Positions 48,246 to 59,634 of a stretch of 64,000 nucleotides of DNA are shown piece after piece. Location of the stretch: the NCBI RefSeq assembly GCF_000005505.3, contig NC_016134.3:496001-560000 (forward strand). Direction: 5' to 3'. The position numbers and the translations under genes are program-made. How positions within the stretch are numbered: the stretch's first letter is position 1; each line of letters begins with the position of its first letter. The DNA is from Brachypodium distachyon (Eukaryota > Streptophyta > Magnoliopsida > Poales > Poaceae). The notes below the pieces were generated by a model, which had not been told where the DNA came from, made no database searches, and saw only the letters and a list, made by a program, of their open reading frames with translations.

Positions 48246-48628
48246 TAATAGATAATATATTTATATGATTTGCGAAAGCCGCGAGACAGAGACATTAAGT
48301 AATTTATGTACCGGCCGGAGATTGAGAACGCCATATATATGATTTGTGAATATACACACATTGCTGAAGGAAGGCGACACCACGATCGAGACCACATTAA
48401 AGAACCATACGATTGGGATCATGCGGCCACGCAAAGTTTTGACCGGGTGCTAAGGAAATGAAAGAAAGCATGGGACGAAAAGCACAGTACGAACCATTTC
48501 TATTTCTCCAACAGGAACGTTTTCAGTGTCCGTCGTCTTATTTCTGTTTTCAGTCTCGCGCCGGCACAGTACCATTCAACCTTTTTATACTACACTAGTA
48601 CGTACATCGATCACCTATTATTAATTAC

Positions 48629-48974
48629 CTAGCTAGCCTCGCCGGTGATGATGGTGCGCCTCCCGGACTTCTCGGCGGCGTGGTCTCCCTTCTGGTCGCT
48701 CTCGTCGGACTCCGCCTTGAGCTTCCGGTCCTCCTTCTTCTCCTCCGCCTCGCGCTTCTTCGCCGGGTCCGTCGTCGTAGCCTTCTCCATCTGTACACAC
48801 GCATGTAGATTGTAGAGCCGATCAAACATTGTAGCTAGTAGAAGAAGAAGAAGCTGAGATTCATTAATTTCTGCAGTCCATATATACCTTGGCGCCGGCA
48901 GTGGCCTTGGCCTTGTTGACGCCGGCCTTGGCGGAGGAAGCGGCGTCCTGGACCTTGGCTTTGATGGTCGCCAT
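48629..48974 (-). CDS. Small LEA protein (group 4 / LEA_1-like), copy 2
   Basis: Exons 48974-48888 and 48790-48629 (TAG) give 82 residues: MATIKAKVQDAASSAKAGVN, then KAKATAGAK, then MEKATTTDPAKKREAEEKKE, then DRKLKAESDESDQKGDHAAE, then KSGRRTIITGEAS. It is rich in Lys, Ala and Glu with no Trp, Cys, Phe or Tyr and is predicted to be disordered. The EKATTTDPxKKxxAEEKKED pattern is that of small group 4 (LEA_1) proteins made in seeds and under drought. A G-box with ABRE core and a TATA-like TTTATATAC lie upstream, in keeping with abscisic-acid control. This copy looks intact. Confidence 0.82.
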
Positions 48975-49069
48975 CTTTGCTATCTGCCGGTCAGTCTTGA
49001 TGCGTGTAACCTTGTTAACAATCGATTCAAGGCAAGATCAGGTAAGCTTATACTTACAGAGCAAAGGCA

Positions 49070-49080
49070 GGTATATAAAG
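49070..49080 (-). promoter_or_regulatory. TATA-like element of LEA copy 2
   Basis: CTTTATATAC on the minus strand, about 100 bp upstream of the start codon. Confidence 0.5.
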
Positions 49081-49195
49081 GAAACGCCTGGAAACAGCCG
49101 GAGCAAAGCATTCGTGGCACAAGGCAGGCCGGCCAGGTGCAGGCTATCGTGGCACCTCGGCCCAGCTAAACGGACGCGTGTTGGGGCCTGGGGAG

Positions 49196-49202
49196 CACGT
49201 GG
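49196..49202 (-). promoter_or_regulatory. G-box / ABRE (CCACGTG) of LEA copy 2
   Basis: CACGTGG on the plus strand, about 220 bp upstream of the start codon. The aligned stretch of LEA copy 1 (around 41375-41395) has lost it through a small deletion and reads GGCACGCGG. Confidence 0.55.
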
Positions 49203-49718
49203 GTAACAACAGCTGCCGTGGAACAGGCCCATGACACGGAGCCCACTTATTCGCTGTATGTGGCCGACTTCCTCTTCCCCATTTTGTTGAGAGATCAAGT
49301 TGATTTCATAATTCTGAATTAATTATGGAGTTAAATTATCTTTTCAAACTATAATACCGGTTAGAATATAATTTTCAATTATCTCTAATGTTTAAATTAC
49401 TCTCGAACCAAGCCAGAAGATGGTTTTCATGTCTTGCGTTTCAGAACATTAGGCTACGTACATGGTACGTGGAAACGGGCTAAACACCGAAACAAATGAA
49501 AAAAAAAATCGTTATGAGTGAAACCGGACTAAACTTAAATGGTTATTACCGCAACAGAACCGTATTTGTATATAAAATCTTATTTACTGTACGGAAAACG
49601 CATTGACCGAAAATCATATAACCGAACCGAACCGAGCCGAAATAACCAAATGCACAACCTCGCATATATACCCATGTCATATATCTCAACCTCGTTCTCT
49701 TCACTTCCCAATTACTTG

Positions 49719-49740
49719 TAGGAATGAGAGGTGTCGGAAA
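49719..49740 (+). promoter_or_regulatory. miR2118-type target site 8
   Basis: Starts TAGGAATGAGAGG and ends TGTCGGAAA. It keeps the GGAATG of the recalled target. It is the paralog of site 12: leader cctcgttctcttcacttc and downstream atccattgcaatgaatatg match. Confidence 0.68.
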
Positions 49741-50722
49741 GCTCCGAATCCATTGCAATGAATATGCAAAACCAAGAAATCCAGCACAAACCCCGGCCTC
49801 CCCACTCTTTGCAGCGTGCAACTGGATCAAATGCGAGCAGCCCTCCGGTTGGTTGCGTCATTGCCGGCGATTGTCTGGACCAAGTCCACAACATCATTCG
49901 GCCATGTCTTCCCATTCAACTCTCTGCATCATTCTGCCCAGCGAAGATGGGAGACGACTAGCACTCTGCCTGCTCAACAACAATGCATGACAATAGAAGA
50001 GTTGCGCAATATGAAGGCACAAAGCTGTAAGATGCTCTAATTATGGGGCAGATTTGGAAGGAACGAGGAAGTCGAATCAAACTCTATCCATGTGGTGTTT
50101 AGCTAGATGTCCTAATGCGTGAGCTAGAATGATTTACGGGAAAGAAAAATGGAAATCACCGCTGGCTGGTTGTGTTTTTGTCGAGAAAACACCATCAAAC
50201 CGCCTAATCATCGAGATTAGGGTTTTTTGAGACTCCCTGTTTCAAGAGTTGTGGTTTTGTGAGACTGTTAGCAACAACTGTGGTTTTGTGAGACCACTGC
50301 CACAAAAAGTGTGATTCTGTGAAATTTCCTCATATGTTTTTGACATTTTAATGTAAATAAATTTATTATTAATCTGCCTACGTAGATTCTTGACAGAAAA
50401 AGTAGCAGGTCCTTTCTACCAAGCATAGCCTTGGTGGTTCTATATCTTATCAATGATCAAATGCTAGGTTTCATGTTATCTGTCTCACCAACTACTTTAT
50501 CTCTGATGTTATCAAGTATCCACTCCCCTATATATCTACCTTATCTAGTAAATTAACTGAAGATGACACAAACTCTTAGCCCAGTATTTACCAGCTGTAT
50601 ATATGCCAGTAGCTAGCTAGTGGGTAATTCGCACTCTCATGCATCTGTCCTTACCATCCAAACATATACTCGTATTATGTCTGCCTCATCATCCTTTTCT
50701 TGGCTTCTGAGTTATTCGTAGC

Positions 50723-50744
50723 TAGTCTTGGGAGGTGTCTGGAA
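50723..50744 (+). promoter_or_regulatory. miR2118-type target site 9
   Basis: Starts TAGTCTTGGGAGG and ends TGTCTGGAA. Its leader resembles those of sites 1 and 5 (gctagtgggtaatt, ccttaccatccaaa). By position it corresponds to site 13. Confidence 0.6.
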
Positions 50745-51441
50745 GTTCTGCAACATACATTAATGTTGTGACCTTAGTTCTAATGACGCAGCTCGGTTTG
50801 ATTCCAAAAAAGATGCAACATGGAAAGCCTTTGCGCGTAACAGTTAGTGGCACGAGATATTTTTTGTATACGAGTCGACACAGCCACGGATTAAGTTGGT
50901 TGGCGCATGAATTACAACTTGGCCAAGGTTTTCCATTGATGAACGGGGGACAACGCAATCAAGCTACATGCCTGAAGGAAGGCAGATGCATGCCTGCAAC
51001 TGCAAGGCCTGTGATACGGGTTTTTTCAAGACAATGAAAGCTTTATTACCTCGGACTGCATAGTTCCATCAAGTCTTTCCGTGCCAACAGAACTCTTTGG
51101 ATGATGGTTGTGCCTGCAGAGGAAAAAAAAACAAAATGATTCTTTTTCTTTCTTCCTAGTAAACGAGATAGACCATATCCCATCCTTGTTCACTTAATTC
51201 CTCAATGTTTTTCCAAACGATTCAAAGGTTGGATTCTATCACCATAAGATAACAGAACAGAACACCAAAAGAGTTTTGGACTTTTGATTACAGACGTCCC
51301 AAAAGGCCCCTTAAACTTCGAGTTTCTCCTAGGATTTTGTGGCCAATATCTTCAAATTAGTCTTGCCCATCTCTTCATCTTGCGGCTGGCGACCACCCTC
51401 AAATCCTCCTCCTGTCACCTTATTTACTCCTCAATTACTCG

Positions 51442-51463
51442 TAGGCATGAGAGTAATCAGGAA
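51442..51463 (+). promoter_or_regulatory. miR2118-type target site 10
   Basis: Starts TAGGCATGAGAG and ends TAATCAGGAA. Paralog of site 14: both are preceded by ttacagacg, gagtttctc and ttcaaattagtcttgcccat. Confidence 0.6.
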
Positions 51464-51786
51464 ATGCAATGACATGCAGTGGAGTACTTGTAATGTTTAC
51501 TACGTCTGTTGTCCTTTTCAAAGATCCAGAGACAAATTTTGGTTATCTTTGACAACTAATCAATTAATTAGAAACAACTTAATAAGTTGATTAGATGCAA
51601 ACTATACCATCAGATTCTCATTAAAAATCGAGGATCCTTGACTCCATCTCCATATATACCATACACTTCCACATTCCATGTCACTAGGTAGTTTAGAAGT
51701 TTCACTTTCATGCATGCATCTCTCTGTCCCACACGAACACCATGTCATATTTCTCATCCTCATTTGCTTCACTTATCAATTACTCA

Positions 51787-51808
51787 TAGGCATTAGAGGC
51801 GTTGGGAA
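51787..51808 (+). promoter_or_regulatory. miR2118-type target site 11
   Basis: Starts TAGGCATTAGAGG and ends CGTTGGGAA. Paralog of site 15 with an uninterrupted leader (ctcatcctcatttgcttcac then ttatcaattactc). Confidence 0.65.
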
Positions 51809-52913
51809 GCTAGTTAAAGATAAATTGGAATGAATATGGAATAACAGATGTGAAGGTATGCATCATAACCCCCTATGCATGCTCTACAATGTGTGCACAG
51901 CCGGAGACGTCTGTACCAAGTTGGCAGCATCTCTCGGTGGCCCCATCACCGCCTCACGCCCAATCGTCCCTGATCCATGCAGATGGAGTGGGCAGCTCTG
52001 CCAATCTAATTAACTAGTGTGGCCGCTATGAATGAATGTACATGAATGCTAGCTCGGCCCTTCTGAGACGACGCGACCTCCGTTGGATGTCGTGTTAGAT
52101 GGCCTAATAGTTGATGGCGTAGTTGTCATATTGGATTTTTACAGCACCCTAGTACTTCAAAAGCATACATCGGAGTATCAAGGAGATCTAGCCGTCCACA
52201 GTGAAGGGTGGTATTGTCAATTTCCTGAAAGATATGTTAGGTAATACGTATTTTTCCAGTCACACGGATACCGATACAGCTCCCAAATCTACGGTGAGCT
52301 GCCTGCCGTAGACGCGCAGCCGGCGGCGGCGCAGCCCTCTGTGCCATCTCCCTCCGCAGCGCAACAAAACCGCCTCAGCCTGGTTCGTCGGCTCCCGGAG
52401 GACGTGCAGACGCCGGCTTGCCCCACCACGCGAGAGGCTCATCCTCCCAGCACATCAACCATCCATGGCTCGTTCCGATCTACTCAAATCCTGGGTGCTG
52501 GTGGCCTGCTGGCCGCACGGCGAAGAATCCAACTCCGGCCGCTGGAATAGGGTTAGGTCAAATAAATTATTTTCTTTTAAGGCAACGTATGCTGCAGCTT
52601 TACGGCTTTACCAGGTAGGCTACATGCAAAAAGACGAAAATACCCTTTGGTTCAAGGCACTCCATCAGTTTTCGAGCTACTACTCTGTGGGAGTAGAGGT
52701 GCAATACCAAGTCATACCGGCCATCGGATTAGAGAAAATAAACGGTTCATATTAATTTCGGGATACCGTAAAAGAGTTCGTCATATTAACCCAAAACCGT
52801 ATAAACCGAAAGCCATATAATGAAACCAAAATGAGGCGAAATAATTGAATGCACAACCTCGCATACCCATGTCATATATCTCAACCTCGTTCTCTTCACT
52901 TCTCAATCACTCG

Positions 52914-52935
52914 TAGGCATGAGAGGTGTCGGAAA
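52914..52935 (+). promoter_or_regulatory. miR2118-type target site 12
   Basis: Starts TAGGCATGAGAGG and ends TGTCGGAAA. The leader gtcatatatctcaacctcgt is identical to that of site 8. Confidence 0.7.
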
Positions 52936-53646
52936 GTTCCAAATCCATTGCAATGAATATGGGAAACCAAGGATTCCAGCATAAACCCCGGCCTCGTCAC
53001 TCTTCGCAGCGTGCAGTTGGATCAAATGCGAGCAGCTCTCTGGTTGGTTGAGTCGTTGCCAGCGATTTTGTGGACCAAGTCCACAACATCACTCGGCGAT
53101 GTCTTCCCATGCAACTCTGCATCTGTCTGTCCAGCAAAGATACTAGTTTTGTGTTTTCGTAGAAAATAAAAATATAAAAATGGACTTCTATTTTCCTAGG
53201 TTAAGTCCCGAGGATCGAGCACATATAAGAATTCATTGAGTACAATTGCTCGGTCACTCGGTCTTTGGATGGTTCTATGATTAGTTGCATCTCTGTGATT
53301 GTCTGGTGTTTATGCATAGTCACAGGTGTTTATGCATAGTCACACTGCATGGTCATTTTGGATTCCCAACATATATACCAAGCCCTTTATGAAAGAGGAA
53401 GAAAAATGCAAAGCGAAGAAAGATGTTCAGTGGCAGCAGGCCAAAATAGATCGAAACCACTACAAAGAAATAGGCCCAAGCCCATTGAGCTGCTTGGCAA
53501 GCAAATCCTTGTAACACATCCACCTGACCTTGGACTCCATATACATAATACATCATACATACTTCCTCCGTTGCCATTTTGCTAGTGTTTGCTTGATCAA
53601 GTACGTCGATCTGACCACCTAAATACCATGGCGTGTATCATCCGCA

Positions 53647-53668
53647 TCGGCATAGGAGGTGTCCGGAA
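53647..53668 (+). promoter_or_regulatory. miR2118-type target site 13
   Basis: Starts TCGGCATAGGAGG and ends TGTCCGGAA. Confidence 0.6.
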
Positions 53669-54019
53669 GTTTGATCCCAACCATGTACACTTTGTCTATC
53701 CTCAGAATGAGACACCGTGTATCTCATCCGTAAGCTAGTTTACGTCCACTCTCAATGCTTCTTCGTTTTTGGGCTTTCCACTAGCACGAGATCACCCAAG
53801 ACCTAAACTAGAAGTTCTGAGGAAAAGCACATGTGGTGCCAACAGAGTTTTGAACTTTTGATTACAGACGGCTCAAAAGGCCGCTAAAATTAAACTTCGA
53901 GTTTCTCTTGGGATTTTGTAGCCAATATCTTCAAATTAGTCTTGCCCATCTTTTCATCTTTCGGCTAGCGACCGCCTCCTAATGCTCCTCCTGTCACGCC
54001 TTTAATCCTCAATTGCTCG

Positions 54020-54041
54020 TATGAGTGAGAGTAATCAAGAA
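54020..54041 (+). promoter_or_regulatory. miR2118-type target site 14 (degenerate)
   Basis: Starts TATGAGTGAGAG and ends TAATCAAGAA. Recognised mainly as the paralog of site 10. It has extra changes at the 5' end and in the GGAA end, so it may no longer be cut. Confidence 0.45.
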
Positions 54042-54192
54042 GTTGCCGATAATGCAATGACATGCAGCGGAATATATGTTTGTAGCATCTTCTTGGCCGG
54101 CGATATCTAGTCCAAGTAGACAACATCACTCTACCACGACTCTGTTGTCCTTTTCAGTCGAATTTTTTTTATCTTTGACAACTAATCAATTA

Positions 54193-55674
54193 CTCCCTCC
54201 ATTTCACAAAAGTTGACTTATTTTGTTTCGTTAAGACAAGCCTTTGAGCAAAAAGTACCCTATTAATATGTAAGTTATTACAAGTTTTACGATGATTGGC
54301 AATTTTAGTAACCGTCCAACTTATTTGATCCAACGGTGAAAAAAAATAAGAAGTACTGGAAAATAGTAAAACAAAAGTACTCAAAAGTACCGAAAAATAC
54401 CAAAATTATTGATTTATTTTTTAACTAAAAGGGATTTAGTCTTGTCCAGCGGCGCTTTCCTTGTCTCCCTTCCCCACCCTCCCCCCTTGGGCTTCACGCG
54501 TGCGCCGCCGCCATGGCTGCTGTTTATGGCCTTGGCATCTTGAGGAGGACGAGCTGATCGGCCGCGGGACTCCTCAACCGCCGCCGCTACTCTGTCGAGC
54601 AGCTCCGCCCGGACCGCTACTCCGTCGAGCGGCTCTGCCTGGGACGCCATCGCTGCGCGCCGCTGCGCGGGCCACCCCGCTCCCCGTCGCGCGGCTCTTC
54701 GTGGGCTACTGCCACCGCTCCATCACAAGACGGTGCACCACGCCGTCGCCGAGGACGTTCTCCTCAACATCTCCCCTCCTCCACGTTCACTTCCAGGACA
54801 ACCTCCACGTTCGCTCCCCCTTCCCTGCCGCCGTTCCACCAGCAGAACCCCGCCGCCATCCTCCAATCCACAAGCGCCGACCCCGAGCCTGTCCTCCCTT
54901 CCGTCAACCTCACCAGTTCGTCACTCCACCCACGAGCAGCCAAGCTCCGCCGAGCAGGGGCTGGACGAAAGGTGGCGCCCCTGCCTCCACCAGAGCCGGT
55001 CACGATTTGATGATTCCATTTTCGACCATTTTTTTTGTTCTTTTGGTCCGTTCTACCTGGATCAATTTGGTTCAGATCTTACGCAAGTAGGATGAAGATT
55101 TGGTTCAGATCCTTATGGTTCACCGAGCAATTTTAGTTCAGATTCATATGCTTGTGATAGTATTTGTATGTTCTCTCTCTGTAGAGAGACTCTGCTGGGC
55201 TGGCTGCGAGAACAGGAGAGAGATGCTCACCAAGCGCAGAGAGAGAGAGAACGCTCGCCAGCCCGGTTCGCCATACGCGTATGAACCATAGGGACCAACG
55301 AGGAAGAAGACTACAGTTAATCATCTCCTTAATTAATGGCATGTATTTGCTCTTGCAATCTGGGCCTTTAGATATGCATTAAAATTCGTGCAGATTTTTT
55401 TCCCCAGAAAACATAGAAGCACTTTCCATAATTAAGAGTAACAAATCAACGGACATAATTAATTCCGACGGAGTACTGAGAAGTACTCGACAATCACCGT
55501 AAAAAAGATCGTAAGTTATATGATACGAAATCATGATCATTAGCAAGAACTTTTAAAGACAAATCCATTGATATAAATTTCATGTATGAAATAACACGTA
55601 TCAATAGAGTTTTCATTGCTCAAATCCTTGTCTTAACGAAACAAAATACGCTAATCTTTGTGAAATGGAGGAAG
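54193..55674. mobile_element. Stowaway MITE split by a Mutator-type element
   Basis: The outer arms start CTCCCTCCATTTCACAAAAG and (inverse) CTTCCTCCATTTCACAAAGA and pair for about 60 bp, through attttgtttcgttaagacaa. TA flanks it at 54191-54192 and 55675-55676. The empty site survives in the paralogous block at about 51560 (actaatcaattaattagaaa). Confidence 0.9.
54279..55510. mobile_element. Mutator-type (Pack-MULE-like) element nested in the Stowaway
   Basis: Flanked by a perfect 9-bp duplication GTAAGTTAT at 54270-54278 and 55511-55519. The ends TACAAGTTTTACGATGATTG and (inverse) GATCTTTTTTACGGTGATTG are imperfect inverted repeats. Subterminal parts match the element at 44739-45675 in inverse orientation. 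The inside (about 54440-55010) is GC-rich, with a Pro/Arg-rich frame 54461-55090 and a different sequence from the other element. No transposase, so cargo of unknown origin. Confidence 0.82.
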
Positions 55675-55719
55675 TAATTAGAAACAGCTTGAGTTGGTTA
55701 GATGCAAATGATACCATCG

Positions 55720-55860
55720 GATTCTGATTAAAAACCTGAGGATCCTTGACTCCATATATACCAGATACTTCCTCATTCCATGCCACTCGCTAGTTTAGAA
55801 GCTTCGCTTTCAGGCATGCGTCTCTCCGTCCCACACGAACACCATCTTATATCTCATCCT
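55720..55860 (+). promoter_or_regulatory. PHAS-like leader of site 15, separated from its site by a LINE
   Basis: ttgactccatatatacc, then acttcctcattccatgccac, then tctctccgtcccacacgaac and atctcatcct match the leader of site 11 up to the LINE insertion point. Confidence 0.65.
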
Positions 55861-57420
55861 TTCTTTTTGATGGAAACTACGGCGGGCATAAGCCAGCCTG
55901 CACCACTTTTAATTAAATGAAAGAATAGGGATACAACGATTACAATGACAACATTTGCCAGATAAACACAACAAAAGCCTAGGATACCGATACATGCCAA
56001 TGACAAAAGAAATGCACAACAAGGAGCACCCATGATGCGGGCGAAAGGCAGTGATCAGCTGAGTCCACCCAAGACACTATGTCATCGCCGTAGCCGAAGA
56101 GCAGCACACCGCCGAGGCCGCACCACGACACCTAGTATACGAAGCCGGCATAGTCGAAGGGTCATTTGCCGCCGAGACCCACCGCGGCGCCGATGTGCCG
56201 CCGATGAAGTCGAAGGGCGACTCACAACCGAGATCATACCTCCATGGTCTTGTAGTCGGCATAGTCGAAGGGCCATTCGCCGCCGAGACCCACCGCGGCA
56301 AAAATGTGCCGCCGATGAAGTCAAAGGGAAACTCACAACCGAGACCATACCTCCACAATTTTGTGTCGTCGGCTAAGCCGAAAGGCCACACACCACCGAG
56401 AATACAACACGACACCTATGTGCCAACTGCAAAGACGAAAGGCATCACACACCGAGAACACACCAAAAGAAAATAAATGCACTCTTTCGTCGGACACCCA
56501 TCGAAAACATAGGCTAAATAAGAATCAAGAAGAGGAACCACCTAACTTCCAACAAACTCGAGACAGAGCGCACGCCAAAGGCCAAGCACGCAACCGGATG
56601 CCACCGATAGGTAGGGTCTCCATGGCGACGCCTCCAAGGAGGAAAATGGCGATGAAACGTCGTCATCGCCCAATCAGACATAAGCCCAATCTAAGGTTTT
56701 CACCCGGAGAACACCAAACACAAAAGAGTGGAAGTGTAGTGCTCCTCGACAACGCCTCCAAGAAGGTAAACGACGCTCATGGACGCCGTCGTCATCGGTG
56801 AAGACAGAGCCTCACAGGTTTTCACCCAGAGCAGAACTACACAGCAACCGAAGAACGAGGACCCTAGAACAGTTGAGCTTATGCTGCACGATGAAAGAAA
56901 TAACCTAGATGAAGCGAAGCGCGCAGCAGCCATGCTGAGACCCAGCCGCGCCGGATCGAGGCGAGCTAGCACAAACAATGGCCAGATCTGGCGAAGCCCG
57001 AGCCTGAAGGAGCAGGTCCACACCGCCGTGTGCCGAATCTGACCACGCTGAGGCAGATCCGGCCGCGCTATCGACGGGCGCCCTGGAGATGCAGCCGCAC
57101 GAACGCCGCTGGCCGCTGGAGGCAACTCCATCTTCCACCGCCTACCACCGCCGGAGAAGAGGAGAGGAAGGACTAGCGCCACCGCCGCGAGCCCGCAAGC
57201 TGTCGCCGCCGCCACACATGCCCTGAGGTCTTTGCTGCCCGCGAGAACCAAGGCCCCGCAGCCGCCGTCACCGCGCAGGCCGCCGGCGGCGGTGAGGAGG
57301 AAGAGAGGGAGCGGTGGCTGTTTGCGGTGGATTTGGCTGCCGCCCGAGTCGCCCTGTCCAGAGCGACGCGGGGGCTGTTTTTTCATGAGTAGGGGAAGTT
57401 TTGGAGGCGGCCAATTACTA
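55861..57420 (-). mobile_element. LINE-type insertion (non-autonomous or internally deleted) within a PHAS-like unit
   Basis: Flanked by an 8-bp duplication CTCATCCT at 55853-55860 and 57421-57428. On the minus strand it runs from TAGTAATTGGCCGCC, through a GC-rich 5' region (ggcgactcgggcggcagcc) of the kind seen in cereal L1-type LINE leaders, to a short A-rich 3' end, CATCAAAAAGAA. It also has internal repeats near 56150-56340 (ccgagacccaccgcgg and gccgatgaagtc, twice). No reverse transcriptase was seen, so class assignment is moderate. Confidence 0.65.
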
Positions 57421-57454
57421 CTCATCCTCATTTGCTTCACTTATCAATTACTCA

Positions 57455-57476
57455 TAAGCATTAGAGGCGTTGGGAA
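57455..57476 (+). promoter_or_regulatory. miR2118-type target site 15
   Basis: Starts TAAGCATTAGAGG and ends CGTTGGGAA. Lies 35 bp to the right of the LINE insertion. Confidence 0.6.
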
Positions 57477-58282
57477 GTTAAAGATAATTTGGAATGAATA
57501 CGGAACAACCAAATCTGTGGCATGGAGCATAATCCCCTCTGCATGCATGCTATAAAATGTGCGCTGAAGCATCCCTGCATCAGCGTCTACATCAGAGATG
57601 GAATGAGTAGCTCTGCTTGCTAGAGATGTGCCACCTGAACAACAAACAATAAGAAGCTGTGGTGCTCAGCCACTAATCTGACTGTAAGAACACCTGTCCT
57701 TGTCAAATGAGGCGAGCTCTGTTCATGTGCGTTCGAGGGCCTAATAGTTGAGATGAATTAGTTGTGGTTTATTTCTTTAGCTCTTTCCTGTGACCTGTGT
57801 ACGTTTTTAGCTACTCTTCTCTGTCCATCAATGAAAATCAGCTGGTCGTGTTTTCGTAAGAAAATTAAGCGGCACCGATTTCGTGAGATTTGGTGCCAAA
57901 AAGCAGAGGATAATTCGTTAAATTCATTTTCTCAGGCACTTAGTCGCCCGGACAGTGTTTGATCTGTGATTTTGCGCGCCTCATCTTGTACTTTATCTGT
58001 ATAAACACACGATTGCAAAGATAGTTCGTGCCTACAGCCTACATAATGTCAGGCGCCATTATATATCCACTCAATGTACCTTTAGCTTTTTATGGATCGA
58101 TCCATCATTCACCTGCCTACCATCCGCCCTTCCCCTTTTTCATGCCTAACGTCCTCTCCCTCGTACCATGGCACCAGATACTTGGTATATATATATCCTG
58201 ATCACATACTTCTCACCTCCCTACCCAAATAACATGTTTTATTGCATCCTCACTTTGTTGGCTTCTTGTTTATTCCTAAGCG

Positions 58283-58304
58283 TAAGCATGTGTGGTGTCG
58301 GGAA
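58283..58304 (+). promoter_or_regulatory. miR2118-type target site 16
   Basis: Starts TAAGCATGTGTGG and ends TGTCGGGAA. TATA-like ggtatatatatatcc lies at about 58184. Paralog of site 7. Confidence 0.65.
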
Positions 58305-59268
58305 GTTCCCAATAATGTATAGAAGAGTAGTGACAACATCAACGTACGTCTTAAGAAAAAAGATCTCACTTCCCCGTGCAGTGTCGGAATCTAAAAGTGG
58401 CTTCTCGTAGATGACACTTCAGCACCAGCTGCTGTACAGAGGATCCCAAGGATTCTGTTTCTACGGGATTTTCTTTCTCGTGCCTTTGTTTTGAAGGACT
58501 TCGATCATTAGCTCTAAGCTTTGTCTCTGGAAGTCAACCTACCTCATGAACAAAACAACACTGACAGACTCATAGAGATTAATTCATGAATTAGTTCTTA
58601 ATGCTTGCACTATTTACCTATGCACAAATTAAGTTATGTGTGTCCGTATATGTATGAAGAGGACATGAGATAACTTCGCACGGTTCAGATCTGCATCGAT
58701 CCACCGTGCCTGTTTTTTATAAAACTGAAATACGAAAGATGGAGAAATAATTTGCAAACTAGTAAGCGCCCATATGTATGACCATTTTTTTACTACTGTA
58801 TATCAACTGGTTAATTTGTGCATGAAAATCCATAATATTATTTTGACAAGAAAAGTCACAGTGCCATGCAAGCAAACAATTTGTTGTGGCAAGTAAGTCA
58901 TGATCCTTATTTTGTGCGATACAAATAGAGTTTTAGCCATTACCAAAACAAAGATATATAGTGCCATGACCTAGTACTTTGAGAAATTATTTCCTTATAT
59001 TATTACGTTTCCTGGTGGCTCGCATTGCCATCCATAGAGTTCATTTTGCTCTTTTTTCAAAGATGAAAATGATGGATTCGACTCCATGCCTCTCTTGCCC
59101 GCAAAATAAAAAAGACTCTCATGCTTCTCTGAAGTTGGAATCCTTGAAACCCATCCTCTTCTTTTTCAGCAGCGAAGTATTTTGCATGATAGTGAATGTG
59201 TAAATGGACTAGTAGTATTTCCTGTGTTGCCTCCACTCATCATTTAAGTCATCACGACTTGTAAGTTA

Positions 59269-59381
59269 CTCACTCCGATCCTAAATTGTTATCGAAATAT
59301 TACATGTATCTAGATGCTTTTTAAGAATAGATACCTCCATATTTGAGCAAATTTGAGTCAAGAATTTAGAATCAGAGGAAG
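59269..59381. mobile_element. Degenerate Stowaway-type MITE
   Basis: Starts CTCACTCCGATCCTAAAT and ends with the rough inverse ATTTAGAATCAGAGGAAG, flanked by TA on both sides (59267-59268 and 59382-59383). Confidence 0.65.
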
Positions 59382-59612
59382 TAGTTTTCATAATATGCAC
59401 CACTCATTATCCAATCTATCCACCTTAATTCTACGAAATCATTGCTCACCTACCGAATAATCGGAGATGGCACATTATTCACATCCTCAAACTCTCTATA
59501 TAGCATGCCTTCCTCCCCATTTCCTCTTATATGCATCGCTGATTGGATTCTAGTCTTCTAGATATCATGTCATATAGTACTTTACTTATTGTGCTTCTCG
59601 ATTTGTTGGTCA

Positions 59613-59634
59613 TAGGCATGAGAGACGCTGGGAA
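59613..59634 (+). promoter_or_regulatory. miR2118-type target site 17
   Basis: Starts TAGGCATGAGAGA and ends CGCTGGGAA. TATATAG lies at 59497-59503, about 110 bp upstream. Confidence 0.6.

Noticed and set aside
54461..55090. 209-codon Pro/Arg-rich frame as a gene
   Set aside because: It lies wholly inside the Mutator-type element's GC-rich cargo and resembles no family.
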